The notes: generated by a model from the letters alone, not told the origin. A stretch of DNA of 64,000 nt from Fontibacter flavus (GCF_042432905.1 NZ_JBHLWI010000009.1:186001-250000), one strand, 5' to 3'. Counted from the stretch's first letter, positions 35,796 through 45,202 are shown. Made by a program: numbers and translations.

Positions 35796-37412
35796 ATGAC
35801 ACAGGATATCAGTTTTATCAACAAGACTAAGCAACTCATCGACAATCTCAAAAGTGTCTGCGCCAATTATGGCCTAGGCAATGATGGCAATGAGTTTAAA
35901 ATCATCACGCAGGTGGTCTTGTATAAGTTTTTGAATGATAAATTCCGCTTTGAAGTCCGGAAGGAAGACCCTGCTTTGGCAGCCGCTGAAAACTTTACCG
36001 AAGCATTGGAACAATTGGATGAGGAAGCTTATCAGTTCTTATTGGCTGGATTGCATCCCAATGTTCCCCGATTGCAGCCCCATCAATTGATTTCCTCCCT
36101 GCACAACAGACAGAATGAAGGAGACTTTGCCAAAACCTTTGACGATACGCTGAGACAGATATCGGTAGAAAATGCAGAAGTCTTTTCAGTCAAGTCCTTT
36201 TCCGGTGCCAAAGATTCCTTGTTTGATGAACTCAGTCAGTTTATCTCCGATTCATCCCAACGGGATGCTTTCTGCAGAGCTTTGATCAACAAACTCTTTG
36301 AGTTTTCCTTTGAGGAGATGTTTGGACAGAAGTATGATTTCTTTGCCACCATCTTCGAGTACCTTATCAAGGATTACAACTCTGATTCGGGTGGAAAATA
36401 TGCCGAATACTATACCCCTCATGCCGTGGCCCGCATCATGGCCAAGATCATGGTGCCGGAGCCTGTCAAAAAAGTCCGCTGCTACGATCCCAGTGCTGGT
36501 TCGGGAACACTCCTGATGTCCTTGGCCCATCAGATAGGAGAGGACAACTGTTCCATTTATTCCGAGGACATTTCCCAGAAGTCCAGCAATATGCTTCGGT
36601 TGAACCTAATTCTGAATAACCTGACCCACAGCATTCCCAATATCATCAAGACCAATACCATTGCCCAGCCCTATTATCTGGACACCAAATTTGACTTTAT
36701 TGTATCCAATCCTCCCTTTAAACTGGACTTTTCCGATTTCAGGGATGATTTGGAAAAGGATGCCTTTAAGGAGCGTTACTTTGCAGGGATTCCCAATGTG
36801 CCCAAGGCCAAAAAAGAATCCATGGCCATTTACCTGCTCTTTATCCAGCATATCATGTATAGCCTAAGTGAAAAAGGGAGAGCGGCGATAGTGGTTCCCA
36901 CAGGATTTATCACTGCCCAAAGCGGGATTGAGAAAAAGATCCGGGAGCGATTGGTGGATAAGGGTTGGCTCCGCGGTGTAGTCAGCATGCCCAGCAATAT
37001 CTTCGCCAGCACGGGAACCAATGTGTCAGTACTTTTTCTGGACAAGGATGCAGACAGCGAGCATATCGTGCTGATGGATGCCAGCAAACTGGGACAGACC
37101 GTGAAAGACGGTAAAAACCAACGTACCGTACTCACGCCTGAGGAAGAAGCTAGAATTATAGAGACCTTCAATACCAAAGCAGCTGTGGAAGACCTCTCTG
37201 TGGTGGTTAGCAAAGAACAGTTGAAGGAGAAAAATTATTCTTTTTCTGCTGGGCAGTATTTTGAAGTCAAGATAGAATATGTGGACATCACGGAAGAGGA
37301 GTTTCAAGAAAAATTGGTAGGTTTTGAGGAGCGTCTGAAAGGCTTGTTTGCAGAGGGAGAGAAATTGGATGGGGAAATTTTGGGGAATTTGAAGCGGTTG
37401 AAAATGAATTGA
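35796..37412 (+). CDS. hsdM: Type I DNA methyltransferase subunit M
   Basis: A 538-residue N6-adenine methyltransferase. The N-terminal helical domain precedes a SAM-binding core with YYTPHAVARIM, motif I CYDPSAGSGTLLMS (about residue 230) and the catalytic motif IV FIVSNPPFKL (about residue 305). It methylates the recognition site chosen by HsdS and thereby protects host DNA. It is between hsdR and the RhuM gene, with 1 bp separating it from the latter. Confidence 0.95.
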   Translation: MTQDISFINKTKQLIDNLKSVCANYGLGNDGNEFKIITQVVLYKFLNDKFRFEVRKEDPALAAAENFTEALEQLDEEAYQFLLAGLHPNVPRLQPHQLISSLHNRQNEGDFAKTFDDTLRQISVENAEVFSVKSFSGAKDSLFDELSQFISDSSQRDAFCRALINKLFEFSFEEMFGQKYDFFATIFEYLIKDYNSDSGGKYAEYYTPHAVARIMAKIMVPEPVKKVRCYDPSAGSGTLLMSLAHQIGEDNCSIYSEDISQKSSNMLRLNLILNNLTHSIPNIIKTNTIAQPYYLDTKFDFIVSNPPFKLDFSDFRDDLEKDAFKERYFAGIPNVPKAKKESMAIYLLFIQHIMYSLSEKGRAAIVVPTGFITAQSGIEKKIRERLVDKGWLRGVVSMPSNIFASTGTNVSVLFLDKDADSEHIVLMDASKLGQTVKDGKNQRTVLTPEEEARIIETFNTKAAVEDLSVVVSKEQLKEKNYSFSAGQYFEVKIEYVDITEEEFQEKLVGFEERLKGLFAEGEKLDGEILGNLKRLKMN

Positions 37413-37413
37413 T

Positions 37414-38448
37414 ATGGAGCTAAGAAATGAAAATCCAACCAATTTTATTTTTTATCAATCCACAGATGGAAAGGTAAATGTTCAGGTAATTGTAGATGAG
37501 CAATCAGAAACAGTATGGGCAACTCAAAAGACACTCGGAGAGCTTTTTGGTGTTTCAAAATCTACGATCAGTGAGCACACAAAAAATATTTTTGAGACCA
37601 AAGAGCTAGACCGAGAGTCAACTGTTCGGAAAATCCGAACAGTTCAAGAAGAGGGAGAGCGAAAAGTTAGCAGGAGTCTTGAGTTTTATAATTTGGACTT
37701 TATCATTGCTTTAGGATATAGGGTTAATTCCATTCAAGCTACCCAGTTTAGGAAGTGGGCAACAAGCATTTTAAGGGAATATTTAATCAAAGGTTTTGCT
37801 TTAGATGATGAGCGTTTAAAGCTGGGCAATCAGGTATTTGGGAGAGATTATTTTCAAGAGCTTCTGGAGAGAATCCGGGAGATACGGGCAAGTGAACGCT
37901 TATTTTATCAAAAAATAACCGATATCTATGCCACTTCAATAGATTATGATCCCAAGTCTAGTATTACCCAAGACTTTTATGCAACTGTTCAAAATAAACT
38001 GCACTGGGCTATTCATGGGCATACTGCAGCTGAACTGATCAAACTGAGGGCTTCTGCAGAACATCCTACGATGGGTTTGACTTCTTGGAAAAATGAAAAA
38101 AGAGGAGGTAAGATCATGAAGAGTGATGTGAGTATTGCTAAGAATTATCTGAATGAAAAGGAGTTGTCAGAGCTCAACCGAGTGGTAACCATGTATCTGG
38201 ATTTTGCTGAGAATATGGCAAGAAGGCAGTTAAGCATGAGGATGGCTGATTGGGTAAATCGATTGGATGCTTTTCTGTCGTTTAATCAGTATGAAGTCTT
38301 GCAGGACTCCGGGAGAGTTTCCGCTATTGAAGCCAAATTAAAAGCCGAAACCGAATTTGATCAATTTCGGGTGATTCAAGATCAAAGGTATGAAAGTGAT
38401 TTTGATCGGATGGTGAAGGAGTTGGGGAAAAAAGGAAGTGCTAACTAA
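37414..38448 (+). CDS. RhuM-family protein embedded in the hsd operon
   Basis: A 344-residue protein matching the virulence RhuM family (first described in Salmonella SPI-3): IIVDEQSETVWATQKTLGEL-like N-terminus, an HTH-like FGVSKSTISEHTKNIFETKE, EFYNLDFIIALGYRVNS, then FRKWATSILREYLIKGFALD, and a C-terminal half with HGHTAAELI and MADWVNRLDAFL. Its function is unknown. It starts 1 bp after hsdM, so it is part of the restriction operon; RhuM and Fic/DinD-like genes recur inside type I loci, suggesting a linked regulatory or defence role. Confidence 0.88.
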   Translation: MELRNENPTNFIFYQSTDGKVNVQVIVDEQSETVWATQKTLGELFGVSKSTISEHTKNIFETKELDRESTVRKIRTVQEEGERKVSRSLEFYNLDFIIALGYRVNSIQATQFRKWATSILREYLIKGFALDDERLKLGNQVFGRDYFQELLERIREIRASERLFYQKITDIYATSIDYDPKSSITQDFYATVQNKLHWAIHGHTAAELIKLRASAEHPTMGLTSWKNEKRGGKIMKSDVSIAKNYLNEKELSELNRVVTMYLDFAENMARRQLSMRMADWVNRLDAFLSFNQYEVLQDSGRVSAIEAKLKAETEFDQFRVIQDQRYESDFDRMVKELGKKGSAN

Positions 38449-38511
38449 GTAATTTATTAATAGTATAGACTTTAATCTTCTGATAATTAGAGAACAATTG
38501 GATAGTTCAAA

Positions 38512-39714
38512 ATGAAAATATTAAAACTTCAAAATATTGCAGAAATAGTAATGGGGCAATCTCCAGAAGCAGAATTTGTTTCATCTGATAAGATTGGATT
38601 GCCTCTTTTAAATGGTCCTGCCGAATTTACTGATCGGTATCCTGTACCAGTTCAATTTACATCCTTGGGAAAAAGAATTGCTGAAGAAAAGGATATCTTA
38701 TTTTGCGTTAGAGGAAGTACAACCGGAAGAATGAATATCGCTGATCAGAAGTATGCAATTGGTAGAGGATTGGCTGCGATTAGACATAAAAAAAATCCGA
38801 AGCTAAACCCATATGTTAAAGCTTTGATTGAAGTTAATTTGAAAAAACTTCTTGGAGGTACTTTAGGATCTGTTTTTCCGAATATCACAAAAGACAATTT
38901 ATTTGATCTTGAATGTGTGGCTCATGATGAATCAAACCAACAAAAAATCGCCTCCATCTTATCCGCCATAGACGATAAAATCGAACTCAACAACAAAATC
39001 AATGCAGAATTGGAGGGGATGGCGAAGTTGATTTATGATTATTGGTTTGTGCAGTTTGATTTTCCCTACGATTTTGGTCAAGGTAAACCCGCAGACGAAA
39101 CTTCCAATCCAAAAGATGTCAAGCCTTATAAGTCTTCCGGTGGAAAGATGGTGTGGAATAAGGAATTGAAAAGGGAGGTGCCGGAGGGGTGGGGGGTAAA
39201 GGAATTGGGTAAATATGCAAATATTAAAAAAGGCACTTTGATAACAGAAAAAACCGCTGATACATCTGGAAATATAAAGGTAGTCTCTGCTGGTTTGGGT
39301 TTTTCATATCATCACTCTTCACCAAACTTTCCTAAAAATACAATTACAATTAGTGCTTCTGGAGCAAGTGCAGGATTTATTAATTTTTGGAGGGAGCCTA
39401 TTTTTGCATGTGATTGCATAACTGTTAGAGGAGGGTCAGAAGCTGAAACCCTCTTCATTTTAGGATTTCTAAAAGTGAGGCAAGAATATCTATATAGTCA
39501 AGCCAGAGGATCAGCTCAACCTCATGTATATCCAAAAGATATCGACGGGTTGCATATTGCAATCCCAGATAAGGGCTTGATCAAGAAATTTGGAGAATTA
39601 ACAGTCCCGGGAAATAATATGATTTCTATTAACTTAAATGAAAACCAACAACTCAGTTCTTTGCGAGACTGGCTATTGCCGATGTTGATGAATGGGCAGG
39701 TGAGGGTGGATTAA
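38512..39714 (+). CDS. hsdS: Type I restriction specificity subunit S
   Basis: A 400-residue HsdS with two target recognition domains. TRD1 starts at KLQNIAEIVMGQSPE and ends at the conserved helix NQQKIASILSAIDDKIELNN; TRD2 starts at PEGWGVKELGKYANIKKGTL and ends at a second helix (LNENQQLSSLRDWLLPMLMN). It determines the bipartite DNA site. The 63-bp spacer after the RhuM gene contains no clear terminator. TRD sequences are the fast-evolving part of this locus. Confidence 0.93.
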   Translation: MKILKLQNIAEIVMGQSPEAEFVSSDKIGLPLLNGPAEFTDRYPVPVQFTSLGKRIAEEKDILFCVRGSTTGRMNIADQKYAIGRGLAAIRHKKNPKLNPYVKALIEVNLKKLLGGTLGSVFPNITKDNLFDLECVAHDESNQQKIASILSAIDDKIELNNKINAELEGMAKLIYDYWFVQFDFPYDFGQGKPADETSNPKDVKPYKSSGGKMVWNKELKREVPEGWGVKELGKYANIKKGTLITEKTADTSGNIKVVSAGLGFSYHHSSPNFPKNTITISASGASAGFINFWREPIFACDCITVRGGSEAETLFILGFLKVRQEYLYSQARGSAQPHVYPKDIDGLHIAIPDKGLIKKFGELTVPGNNMISINLNENQQLSSLRDWLLPMLMNGQVRVD

Positions 39715-40107
39715 AATTTTAAAAAAAAGAATAACCAACCTTAATTGGATTTTTCATATCTAAAAAAATTTTCAAAAATGACCAAACTACTCAACTATCT
39801 CAAGACTTATACTCCAAACCCCTCTTATAACCAAGAAAGGGAAGACGGTAGAAGAAGCTTTGTACAATATGCAAATCGTTTAGAATTATTTAATAATATC
39901 GTATAAGGGGTATTTTTGATGCCCTATAAAACGTTCCTAATTCTAATACTCTTTCAAGGGCTAGTGAATCTGTAAAGGAATATGTTTCTAGAATTATGCA
40001 ACACTTTTGAGCGTCTTAGTTCAAGATGTAGATTCCTTTGCTATAATTTTTCTACCCATTCTTGGTCAATGGATACCAAATTGGGATGCCAACAATTTAT
40101 CATGTTA
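39715..40107. other. Gene-poor spacer between hsdS and CHY module A
   Basis: Holds one possible 42-codon frame (39778-39906, ATG to TAA, beginning MTKLLNYLKTYTPNPSY) which could be the leftover 5' end of a lost gene; I cannot identify it. Next to it is an imperfect hairpin (GTATAAGGGG / CCCTATAAAAC, about 39899-39931). On the minus strand a short frame reads WHPNLVSIDQEWVEKL before a stop at about 40048, another possible gene end. Confidence 0.35.
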
Positions 40108-40165
40108 CCTCTTCGATGTTCACCAATTGCAAAGGTTTTCCAAACAATAACCGCAAATAATTACT

Positions 40166-40202
40166 TACATTTGAGATGCGTTATTCTTGACTTCTCAAGA
40201 AT
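40166..40202 (+). promoter_or_regulatory. CHY gene A promoter and dyad
   Basis: TACATTTG (40166-40173) is an exact TAnnTTTG -7 box; no good -33 TTG is seen. Ten bases later ATTCTTGA-CTTC-TCAAGAAT (40183-40202) forms an 8-bp perfect dyad at the expected transcript start. The dyad is unchanged in copy B although its loop differs. Confidence 0.5.
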
Positions 40203-40230
40203 TTGGCCTGTTAACCCGAATGAAAATTAA

Positions 40231-40725
40231 ATGAAACAATTACTCTTGATCACTTTTGGGCTGATTCTCCTTTTTACAATGAATACCATGGCCCAGGAAA
40301 AAGAGCCTGAAATCTTCAACATTATTCAAATCGAAGGCATCAATGTCTTTGGTAAATCTATAGATCATCAGACCCGATGTGTGCATTGGCATTCCCAACT
40401 CGATGTGATCGCGATCAAATTCAAATGCTGTGACAAGTATTATCCTTGTTTTTCATGCCATGAAGAAGAGGCCGACCATAAACATCAGGTTTGGGCGAAG
40501 GCAGAATTTGATGAAAAAGCGATTCTTTGCGGGGTCTGTGGCCACGAACTCAGTATCAAAGAGTATATGGACGCCAACAATACCTGTCCCAGATGTCAAG
40601 CAGGATTCAATCCCGGCTATAGTAACCATTATCATTTGTATTTTGAAACCAATGACGCTAAACCTCAAACGGTCTCCCAATACATGAGATTTAGAAACAG
40701 GAATTTAGCTTCAATCAGCAGGTAA
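40231..40725 (+). CDS. CHY zinc-finger protein, copy A, with signal-like N-terminus
   Basis: The 164-residue protein has a CHY-type zinc-binding domain: TRCVHWHSQLDVIAIKFKCC, YYPCFSCHEEEADH, ILCGVCGHELSIKEYM, CPRCQAGFNP and HYHLYF, giving the usual set of Cys and His ligands. Family members are normally short cytoplasmic proteins beginning near the TRCxH segment. Here a hydrophobic leader LLLITFGLILLFTMNTMAQ precedes it, resembling a signal peptide ending at AQ. Function is unknown. It is nearly identical to the copy at 47879 (one Lys-to-Thr difference seen, ADHKHQ versus ADHTHQ). Confidence 0.82.
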   Translation: MKQLLLITFGLILLFTMNTMAQEKEPEIFNIIQIEGINVFGKSIDHQTRCVHWHSQLDVIAIKFKCCDKYYPCFSCHEEEADHKHQVWAKAEFDEKAILCGVCGHELSIKEYMDANNTCPRCQAGFNPGYSNHYHLYFETNDAKPQTVSQYMRFRNRNLASISR

Positions 40726-40890
40726 TCAATTTCTGAAAAACCATATAAAAAAGTGCTATTACTCAGACAAGGCATCTTAGCACTTTAATTTTTTTAATAG
40801 TGAAAATCTCAGAAGCTATTCGAATACATTCACTCTCAAATAATCTGTTAATATACCGATTCTCTGGAGAACTACTGATTAATCAGTTGG

Positions 40891-40903
40891 ATCTGCGTTC
40901 TAT
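40891..40903 (+). repeat. 13-mer ATCTGCGTTCTAT, island copy 2
   Basis: The same 13 bases form the right terminal repeat at 32599-32611 and recur at 48538-48550, all on the plus strand. It lies in the 3' region of the CHY module. Confidence 0.5.
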
Positions 40904-40952
40904 CGATTGAGGCTATTTCAAGGGAGAGGTTAAAAATCACATTATATAAGAT

Positions 40953-40991
40953 AAATAACCTTTGAGGTCTCAAAAACCTCAAAGGTTATTT
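40953..40991. terminator. Bidirectional terminator after CHY gene A
   Basis: A 16-bp perfect stem (AAATAACCTTTGAGGT / ACCTCAAAGGTTATTT) with a 7-nt loop. The equivalent hairpin in copy B separates the CHY gene from the converging mnmE. Confidence 0.75.
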
Positions 40992-41003
40992 CCCGATGCA
41001 AAA
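40986..41003 (-). repeat. mnmE 3'-end footprint (attachment-site-like)
   Basis: On the minus strand these 18 bases read TTTTGCATCGGGAAATAA, coding FCIGK-stop, and match the last 18 bases of the real mnmE (48634-48651) at 16 of 18 positions. No other mnmE sequence is present here. Such a footprint is what a site-specific element integrated in the 3' end of mnmE would leave at its far end. Confidence 0.55.
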
Positions 41004-41135
41004 TATTTGAAACGCTTTTAACTTACTGTATTTCAATGTGTTGCTAAAATGATAGAAACGTATTAGCAACAAAAAACGCTTAGGAATGTCAAACTAAGCG
41101 ATAATAAAGGAAAAATCGAGGGGTACGGGCATAAA

Positions 41136-41164
41136 AAAACCGCTCCACAAAGGAAGCGGTTTTC
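41136..41164 (-). terminator. Terminator of the DUF6266-like gene
   Basis: On the minus strand AAAACCGCTTCC and GGAGCGGTTTTTTT form a stem with a T tail, just downstream of the stop codon at 41184. Confidence 0.7.
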
Positions 41165-41183
41165 AAGGAAAACACCAATCGCT

Positions 41184-41825
41184 TTACGCAACTGTTACAG
41201 AGCCTAAATAAACGCTGTTGGCGACTTTAGTTCCGTCTTCTGATACAAAACCTAAGAAGACTTCAACGTCTTCTCCTGAGTACTCAGAAGGCACTGGAAT
41301 GGTCGCTGATCCGGCAGACCTTGCTGGTCCCGCAGTGGTGAACACTGCTTCCCCTCGGGTAGTGTTCAAAAGAGCAATCAGCGCCTTGTCTGTTGCTTGA
41401 GCACTTCCGCTTCCTGAATTGTCTGTCCAGGTTGCTTCTACGTTTCCAGCACTTGGAGAAGTGGCTGCACCGTTGGCCGCACCTGTCAAGTTACCACGAG
41501 TGACCAATGCACTTGCATAGTCAATCATGAAGTTTGGATAAGCTCCGGTAACTGCATTATTCAGGTTGTAAGACATGGCCGCATTGAATTGGGTCATTCG
41601 GTTTGCATACAACTTGAAACCGACTCTCAGGAAGTCTGTCATTGGTTGCAAGAACCTTAGGACAGTTGAGAATTTCGAACGCTGGTCAACCTGACCTTCA
41701 GTTCTTGGGTTCGCTACACTGGAAGGTTTGATGCGCAGGTAATCGATGCCCTTCCAAGTTCCACCGATTACATTCCCTACCTGGCCTGATACGCCACCGA
41801 GAATACCTTGATTAATTTTTCCCAT
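41184..41825 (-). CDS. DUF6266-like protein
   Basis: The 213-residue product begins MGKINQGILGGVSGQVGNVI and continues GGTWKGIDYLRIKP, the N-terminal pattern of the Bacteroidota DUF6266 family. The C-terminal part is threonine/alanine/serine-rich beta sequence (EYSGEDVEVFLGFVSEDGTK), reminiscent of adhesin or phage structural folds. The role is unknown. It is a single gene in the segment between the two CHY repeats, has its own terminator, and is probably cargo of an integrated element. Confidence 0.65.
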   Translation of the reverse strand: MGKINQGILGGVSGQVGNVIGGTWKGIDYLRIKPSSVANPRTEGQVDQRSKFSTVLRFLQPMTDFLRVGFKLYANRMTQFNAAMSYNLNNAVTGAYPNFMIDYASALVTRGNLTGAANGAATSPSAGNVEATWTDNSGSGSAQATDKALIALLNTTRGEAVFTTAGPARSAGSATIPVPSEYSGEDVEVFLGFVSEDGTKVANSVYLGSVTVA

Positions 41826-42003
41826 CTCTTTACGATTTTTTAGGGGTTAAACATTTGCTTGGACTTGACACGGACTTACCATGGATTTGCCCTTCGCCAA
41901 CTAAATTACTTCAAGAATTAGGCGGTAGTTCTCTCTTGGGTGCTGTTGCGGTAGTGTGCTTTATTTTGCTTTTGTTGCCCTGTTTTTTTGGCAGGGCAGG
42001 AAT

Positions 42004-42438
42004 CTATCCTGCACCAGCTTCTTTCATTAAGTCATAAAATATGGCTTGTCTGGCAGTATCAATCATCTTTAGTGTGATCTTGATTTTTTGCTCGTTGGTA
42101 TCGAGTAGTTGAAAGGCTTGAATTGCCTTTTGAAATGCCTGGGCATTGCAGCTTGCTTTGGTAGAGCTTTCCCGGATCAGCTTTCGGATTTCATCAATAG
42201 TCACAAATGGAATCACGGAGCCTTTCAGGAGATAGTGAAATGATTTTGACCTCCACAATCCAAAGCATAGCCAAAAGAGAAATTCCCTATCCTCTTGATT
42301 GTCGGTGAGGCAAACAAAGCAATTTGAGCAAGCATGGTTGAGCGGTTTCCCGCTGTTCAATCCTTTATTCAGGATAAAGAAGTGCGGCTGTTGGTAGCTG
42401 CTTTCCAGTCGGTGTGTTTTGATACGAAACGATTTCAT
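42004..42438 (-). CDS. DUF6943-like small protein
   Basis: A 144-residue protein from the second Met (42438); an upstream Met at 42450 adds four residues. It contains PHFFILNKGLNSGKPLNHAC, CSNCFV and WLCFGLWRSKSFHYLLKGSV, a conserved pattern I associate with the Bacteroidota DUF6943 family, often met near mobile elements. The CSNC pair suggests possible metal binding. Function is unknown. It is preceded by the structured repeat region. Confidence 0.55.
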   Translation of the reverse strand: MKSFRIKTHRLESSYQQPHFFILNKGLNSGKPLNHACSNCFVCLTDNQEDREFLFWLCFGLWRSKSFHYLLKGSVIPFVTIDEIRKLIRESSTKASCNAQAFQKAIQAFQLLDTNEQKIKITLKMIDTARQAIFYDLMKEAGAG

Positions 42439-42452
42439 ACAGTGAGCCATTA

Positions 42453-43146
42453 AAGTTTAGCTCGCTGCGCTTCGCATATATTTTTTCAAAAGAGAAAAGA
42501 AAAAAGGGAAAAAAAGAAAAGAGAAAGCTGTCTTTCAGGCGGGTGCGGCTCGGCTGTCAAGGTTTTTGGAAAAAATACTACCCATAGGGTGGAGATTTTT
42601 TTCAAAACCCGTAGGGTTTGACCTTGACTGTCCGAAAGTGCGATGGGCATGTGCGAGCCCGCCTATCTTTGCTTTTCTCTTTTTAAAATTTTCCCTTAAC
42701 GAGTAAAAAAAAGAGCCCCCTAAAAAGGAAGCTCTGAAATGCACAACTCGAACCAAAAAACACGAAGCGTATAATCTGTGATACCACAACGCTGAATGCC
42801 TGCATGGAACGGAAGGCCTGAGGTGCGAACGCCCGCCAACAACCACCGGCTGCCGAAACGGACTCTGAATAATAACTTAAACATAATGCCCTCACACTAC
42901 AGAACGGTGCGATTGCAGCAAGGGCTGTGGGAAAAAAATACTACCCGAAGGGTGGAGATTTTTTTTCCTAACAGGCGAAGCGAGCCCTTGCAGCTCTCGC
43001 ATCCGCACGCCTGTAACTTTGCTTTATGTTTGAGTGATTATTGACTATTTATGGCTATTAAATGCCAATTCTATGAACCAGTACTATTTGAATAGCAAGG
43101 CAATGCATGAATGGGAATCGAAAACATAGAATTGAAGGAATTTGAT
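42453..43146. other. Gene-free structured region with two related repeat units
   Basis: No coding frame is convincing. It holds a purine tract (about 42485-42530) and two related units. GGAAAAAATACTACCC at 42568-42583 and GGGAAAAAAATACTACCC at 42929-42945 are each followed by AGGGTGGAGATTTTTTT, giving an ACCC/GGGT hairpin in an A/T frame. Unit 1 is enclosed by GTCAAGG (42556) and CCTTGAC (42622), unit 2 by GCAAGGGCT (42918) and AGCCCTTGC (42983). Each unit ends with a GCCxxCCT or CGCCTGT-like motif and ACTTTGCTTT-like sequence. Confidence 0.5.
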
Positions 43147-44799
43147 TTAGCTTGCACAACAACTTAATTTCGATACGTCTTTTCCGAAAGTTATGGCTGC
43201 TAATTTTATTCCTTCTCCCAAAGTCAAATAAGGGTAGAAACTGTCTGCTAAGTCTTTCACCGTTATTCCGTATTTGATTGCCATACTTAATTGTTGGATA
43301 AGTTCTCCGCCTTCGGGTGCGACTACTCTTGCACCAATGAGTTTATCGGTTTCGGTGTTACGAATGAGTTTGATAAAACCCCTTGTGTCGTTTGCTGCTA
43401 TGGCTCTCGGCACGTCTTTGAGTTCCAATTTTGAAACTTCAAACGGAATGCCTTTTGCTTCTGCCTGTGCTTCATCTAAACCTGCGCCTGCAATTTGTGG
43501 GTCAGTAAAAACCACCCAAGGTAAAGAGGAATAATCGGCTTTGTTTTCTGTTCCTGAGAAAGCATTTTCAACGGCAATTTTACCTTCAAAAGCGGCTGTG
43601 TAAACAAATGCAGGGGTGTTGGTTACGTCACCTGCTGCGTAAATGTTGGATAGATTGGTTTCCATCTTTTCATTTACTGCAATGTGTCCGCTTTGGGTGA
43701 GTTCCAAACCAATGTTGTCCAATCCTAATTGATTTGTATTGGCTTTTGTTCCTGTGGCAATTACCACCCTTCCTTTTTCTACTATTTGAGTAAATGAACC
43801 ATCAGGACAATTGCAATGGATGATAGTTTCATTTCCTTGCTTTTTAAATTTTACGGCTCTGAAATTGGGTAAAATTTCTATGCCTTCCTTTCGTATTTGG
43901 GTTTCCAATGCTTCGCTGATGTCTGGGGTTTGTGTACGTAATACTCGGTCGGTAAATTCAATGATGCGGACTTTTACGCCTAAACGATTGTAAGCCATTG
44001 CGATTTCCAATCCGATATAACCTGCTCCCATAATGGTCAGGCTTTCGGGTTTTTCTTCCAAGTCGAATAGGGAAACATTGGTCAAATAGTCAATTTTGTC
44101 CAATCCTTCAATAGTCGGAATGTTGGTAGTAGCTCCAGTGGCTATTAAAAATTTGATGGCTTTGTATTCTTTGCCGTCTACTTCAATGGTTTTGTTGTTC
44201 TTGAACTTTGCCCAACCTTTTAGCATAGTCAGGTTTTCAAAATCGCTTACCACATCCATATACTTTTTCTCCTGAAGTGTCGCTACTAATTTTTTCTTGG
44301 CTTTAATGATTTGTGCGAAATCAATGTCAACACCTTTTGGTTTGATGCCTTCAAAGTTGGAATGCGTAGCGTGATAAACCGTTTCACCTGCACGAATTAG
44401 GTTTTTAGATGGCACACAACCCACATTTACACAAGTACCGCCAAAGTCTAAACCACCGTTTACCATTAAGGTCGATAATCCTAAACTTTCGGCTTTAATG
44501 GTTGCCGAAAATGCAGCCGAACCACCACCGATAATGATTAAATCAAATTGGTTTTTGCCACTGCTTCCATTTTCTGGAAGTTCACTTTTTACACGATAGT
44601 TTTTTGTACCGTTGATGGTGTTGATGATTTCTTCTTTGCTGGTTTTGGCAGGGTCAAAAGAACATTCACAAGTAGCTTTTGGATAGCTCACATTTGCTTC
44701 TTTTACACCTTCATTTTTAGAAAGTAGTTTTTCAATGCCTGTGGCACAATGGTCGCAGGTCATACCTGTGATGTTAAGTTTTATGGTTTCTTTGTTCAT
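43147..44799 (-). CDS. merA: Mercuric reductase with N-terminal metal-binding domain
   Basis: A 550-residue MerA. Residues 1-70 are a heavy-metal-associated domain (NITGMTCDHCATGIEKLL). The flavoprotein core has the FAD motif IIGGGSAAFSA, the redox-active GGTCVNVGCVPSKNLI, the NAD-binding GAGYIGLEIA, and the dimer-interface GARVVAPEGGELIQ. It ends in SKLSCCAS, the vicinal C-terminal cysteine pair that hands Hg(II) to the active site and that lipoamide dehydrogenases lack. It reduces Hg(II) to volatile Hg(0) with NADPH in the cytoplasm. Last gene of the mer operon, overlapping the merP-like stop by one base. Confidence 0.93.
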   Translation of the reverse strand: MNKETIKLNITGMTCDHCATGIEKLLSKNEGVKEANVSYPKATCECSFDPAKTSKEEIINTINGTKNYRVKSELPENGSSGKNQFDLIIIGGGSAAFSATIKAESLGLSTLMVNGGLDFGGTCVNVGCVPSKNLIRAGETVYHATHSNFEGIKPKGVDIDFAQIIKAKKKLVATLQEKKYMDVVSDFENLTMLKGWAKFKNNKTIEVDGKEYKAIKFLIATGATTNIPTIEGLDKIDYLTNVSLFDLEEKPESLTIMGAGYIGLEIAMAYNRLGVKVRIIEFTDRVLRTQTPDISEALETQIRKEGIEILPNFRAVKFKKQGNETIIHCNCPDGSFTQIVEKGRVVIATGTKANTNQLGLDNIGLELTQSGHIAVNEKMETNLSNIYAAGDVTNTPAFVYTAAFEGKIAVENAFSGTENKADYSSLPWVVFTDPQIAGAGLDEAQAEAKGIPFEVSKLELKDVPRAIAANDTRGFIKLIRNTETDKLIGARVVAPEGGELIQQLSMAIKYGITVKDLADSFYPYLTLGEGIKLAAITFGKDVSKLSCCAS

Positions 44800-45155
44800 T
44801 ATGATTTCTCTTTTTTATTTTCTTTAATGATTTCGGCTTTATAGCCTGTCTGCTCAATAACCTTGATGATAGCATCAGGATTTGTTTTCTTTGGGTCGTA
44901 CTGGATAGTTGCCAAATCGCCCGGATATTCCACTTTGTGTTCTATAATGCCGTCCACTTCTTTGAGGGCATTTGAAATGTGGTTGGAACAACCTGCACAA
45001 GTCATTCCCGTGATTTTCAGTTTCAGGGTTTTACCTTCTTGCTGGGTTGTATATGCCGTTTGTGCTTTACTGTCAGTCGGTTTGCAACATTTAGCATTGA
45101 CCTGAGCTATTCCAATTAGAAACAAAGCACTCAATAGAATTAAATTCTTTTTCAT
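44799..45155 (-). CDS. merP: Periplasmic mercury-binding MerP-like protein
   Basis: The 118-residue protein has a signal peptide ending at VNA, then a CC pair (AKCCKPT) and an HMA domain with LKITGMTCAGCSNHISNAL. It is longer than classical MerP (about 91 residues) because of a linker between leader and HMA domain. It should bind Hg(II) in the periplasm and pass it to the MerT-like transporter encoded upstream. It shares the operon with merA. Confidence 0.85.
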   Translation of the reverse strand: MKKNLILLSALFLIGIAQVNAKCCKPTDSKAQTAYTTQQEGKTLKLKITGMTCAGCSNHISNALKEVDGIIEHKVEYPGDLATIQYDPKKTNPDAIIKVIEQTGYKAEIIKENKKEKS

Positions 45156-45202
45156 TGTATAATTATTTAATTAAGTTCTTAAATACGAGAAGCAAAAAAA
45201 TA

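Larger units (their letters stand above)
40108..40997. repeat. Direct repeat, copy A (CHY module)
   Basis: About 890 bp matching 47756-48645 in the same orientation with roughly 2% substitutions. It contains the promoter, the CHY zinc-finger gene, its 3' region, a bidirectional terminator and the first part of an mnmE 3'-end footprint. Differences occur on both sides of the N gap in copy B, so the two copies are distinct sequences. Confidence 0.85.

Noticed and set aside
39982..40230. Plus-strand open frame just before CHY gene A
   Set aside because: It crosses the boundary of the 890-bp repeat and the CHY promoter; no protein-like pattern.
43147..44799. merA as a plain dihydrolipoamide dehydrogenase
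   Set aside because: The N-terminal HMA domain, the C-terminal CC pair and the mer neighbours identify mercuric reductase.
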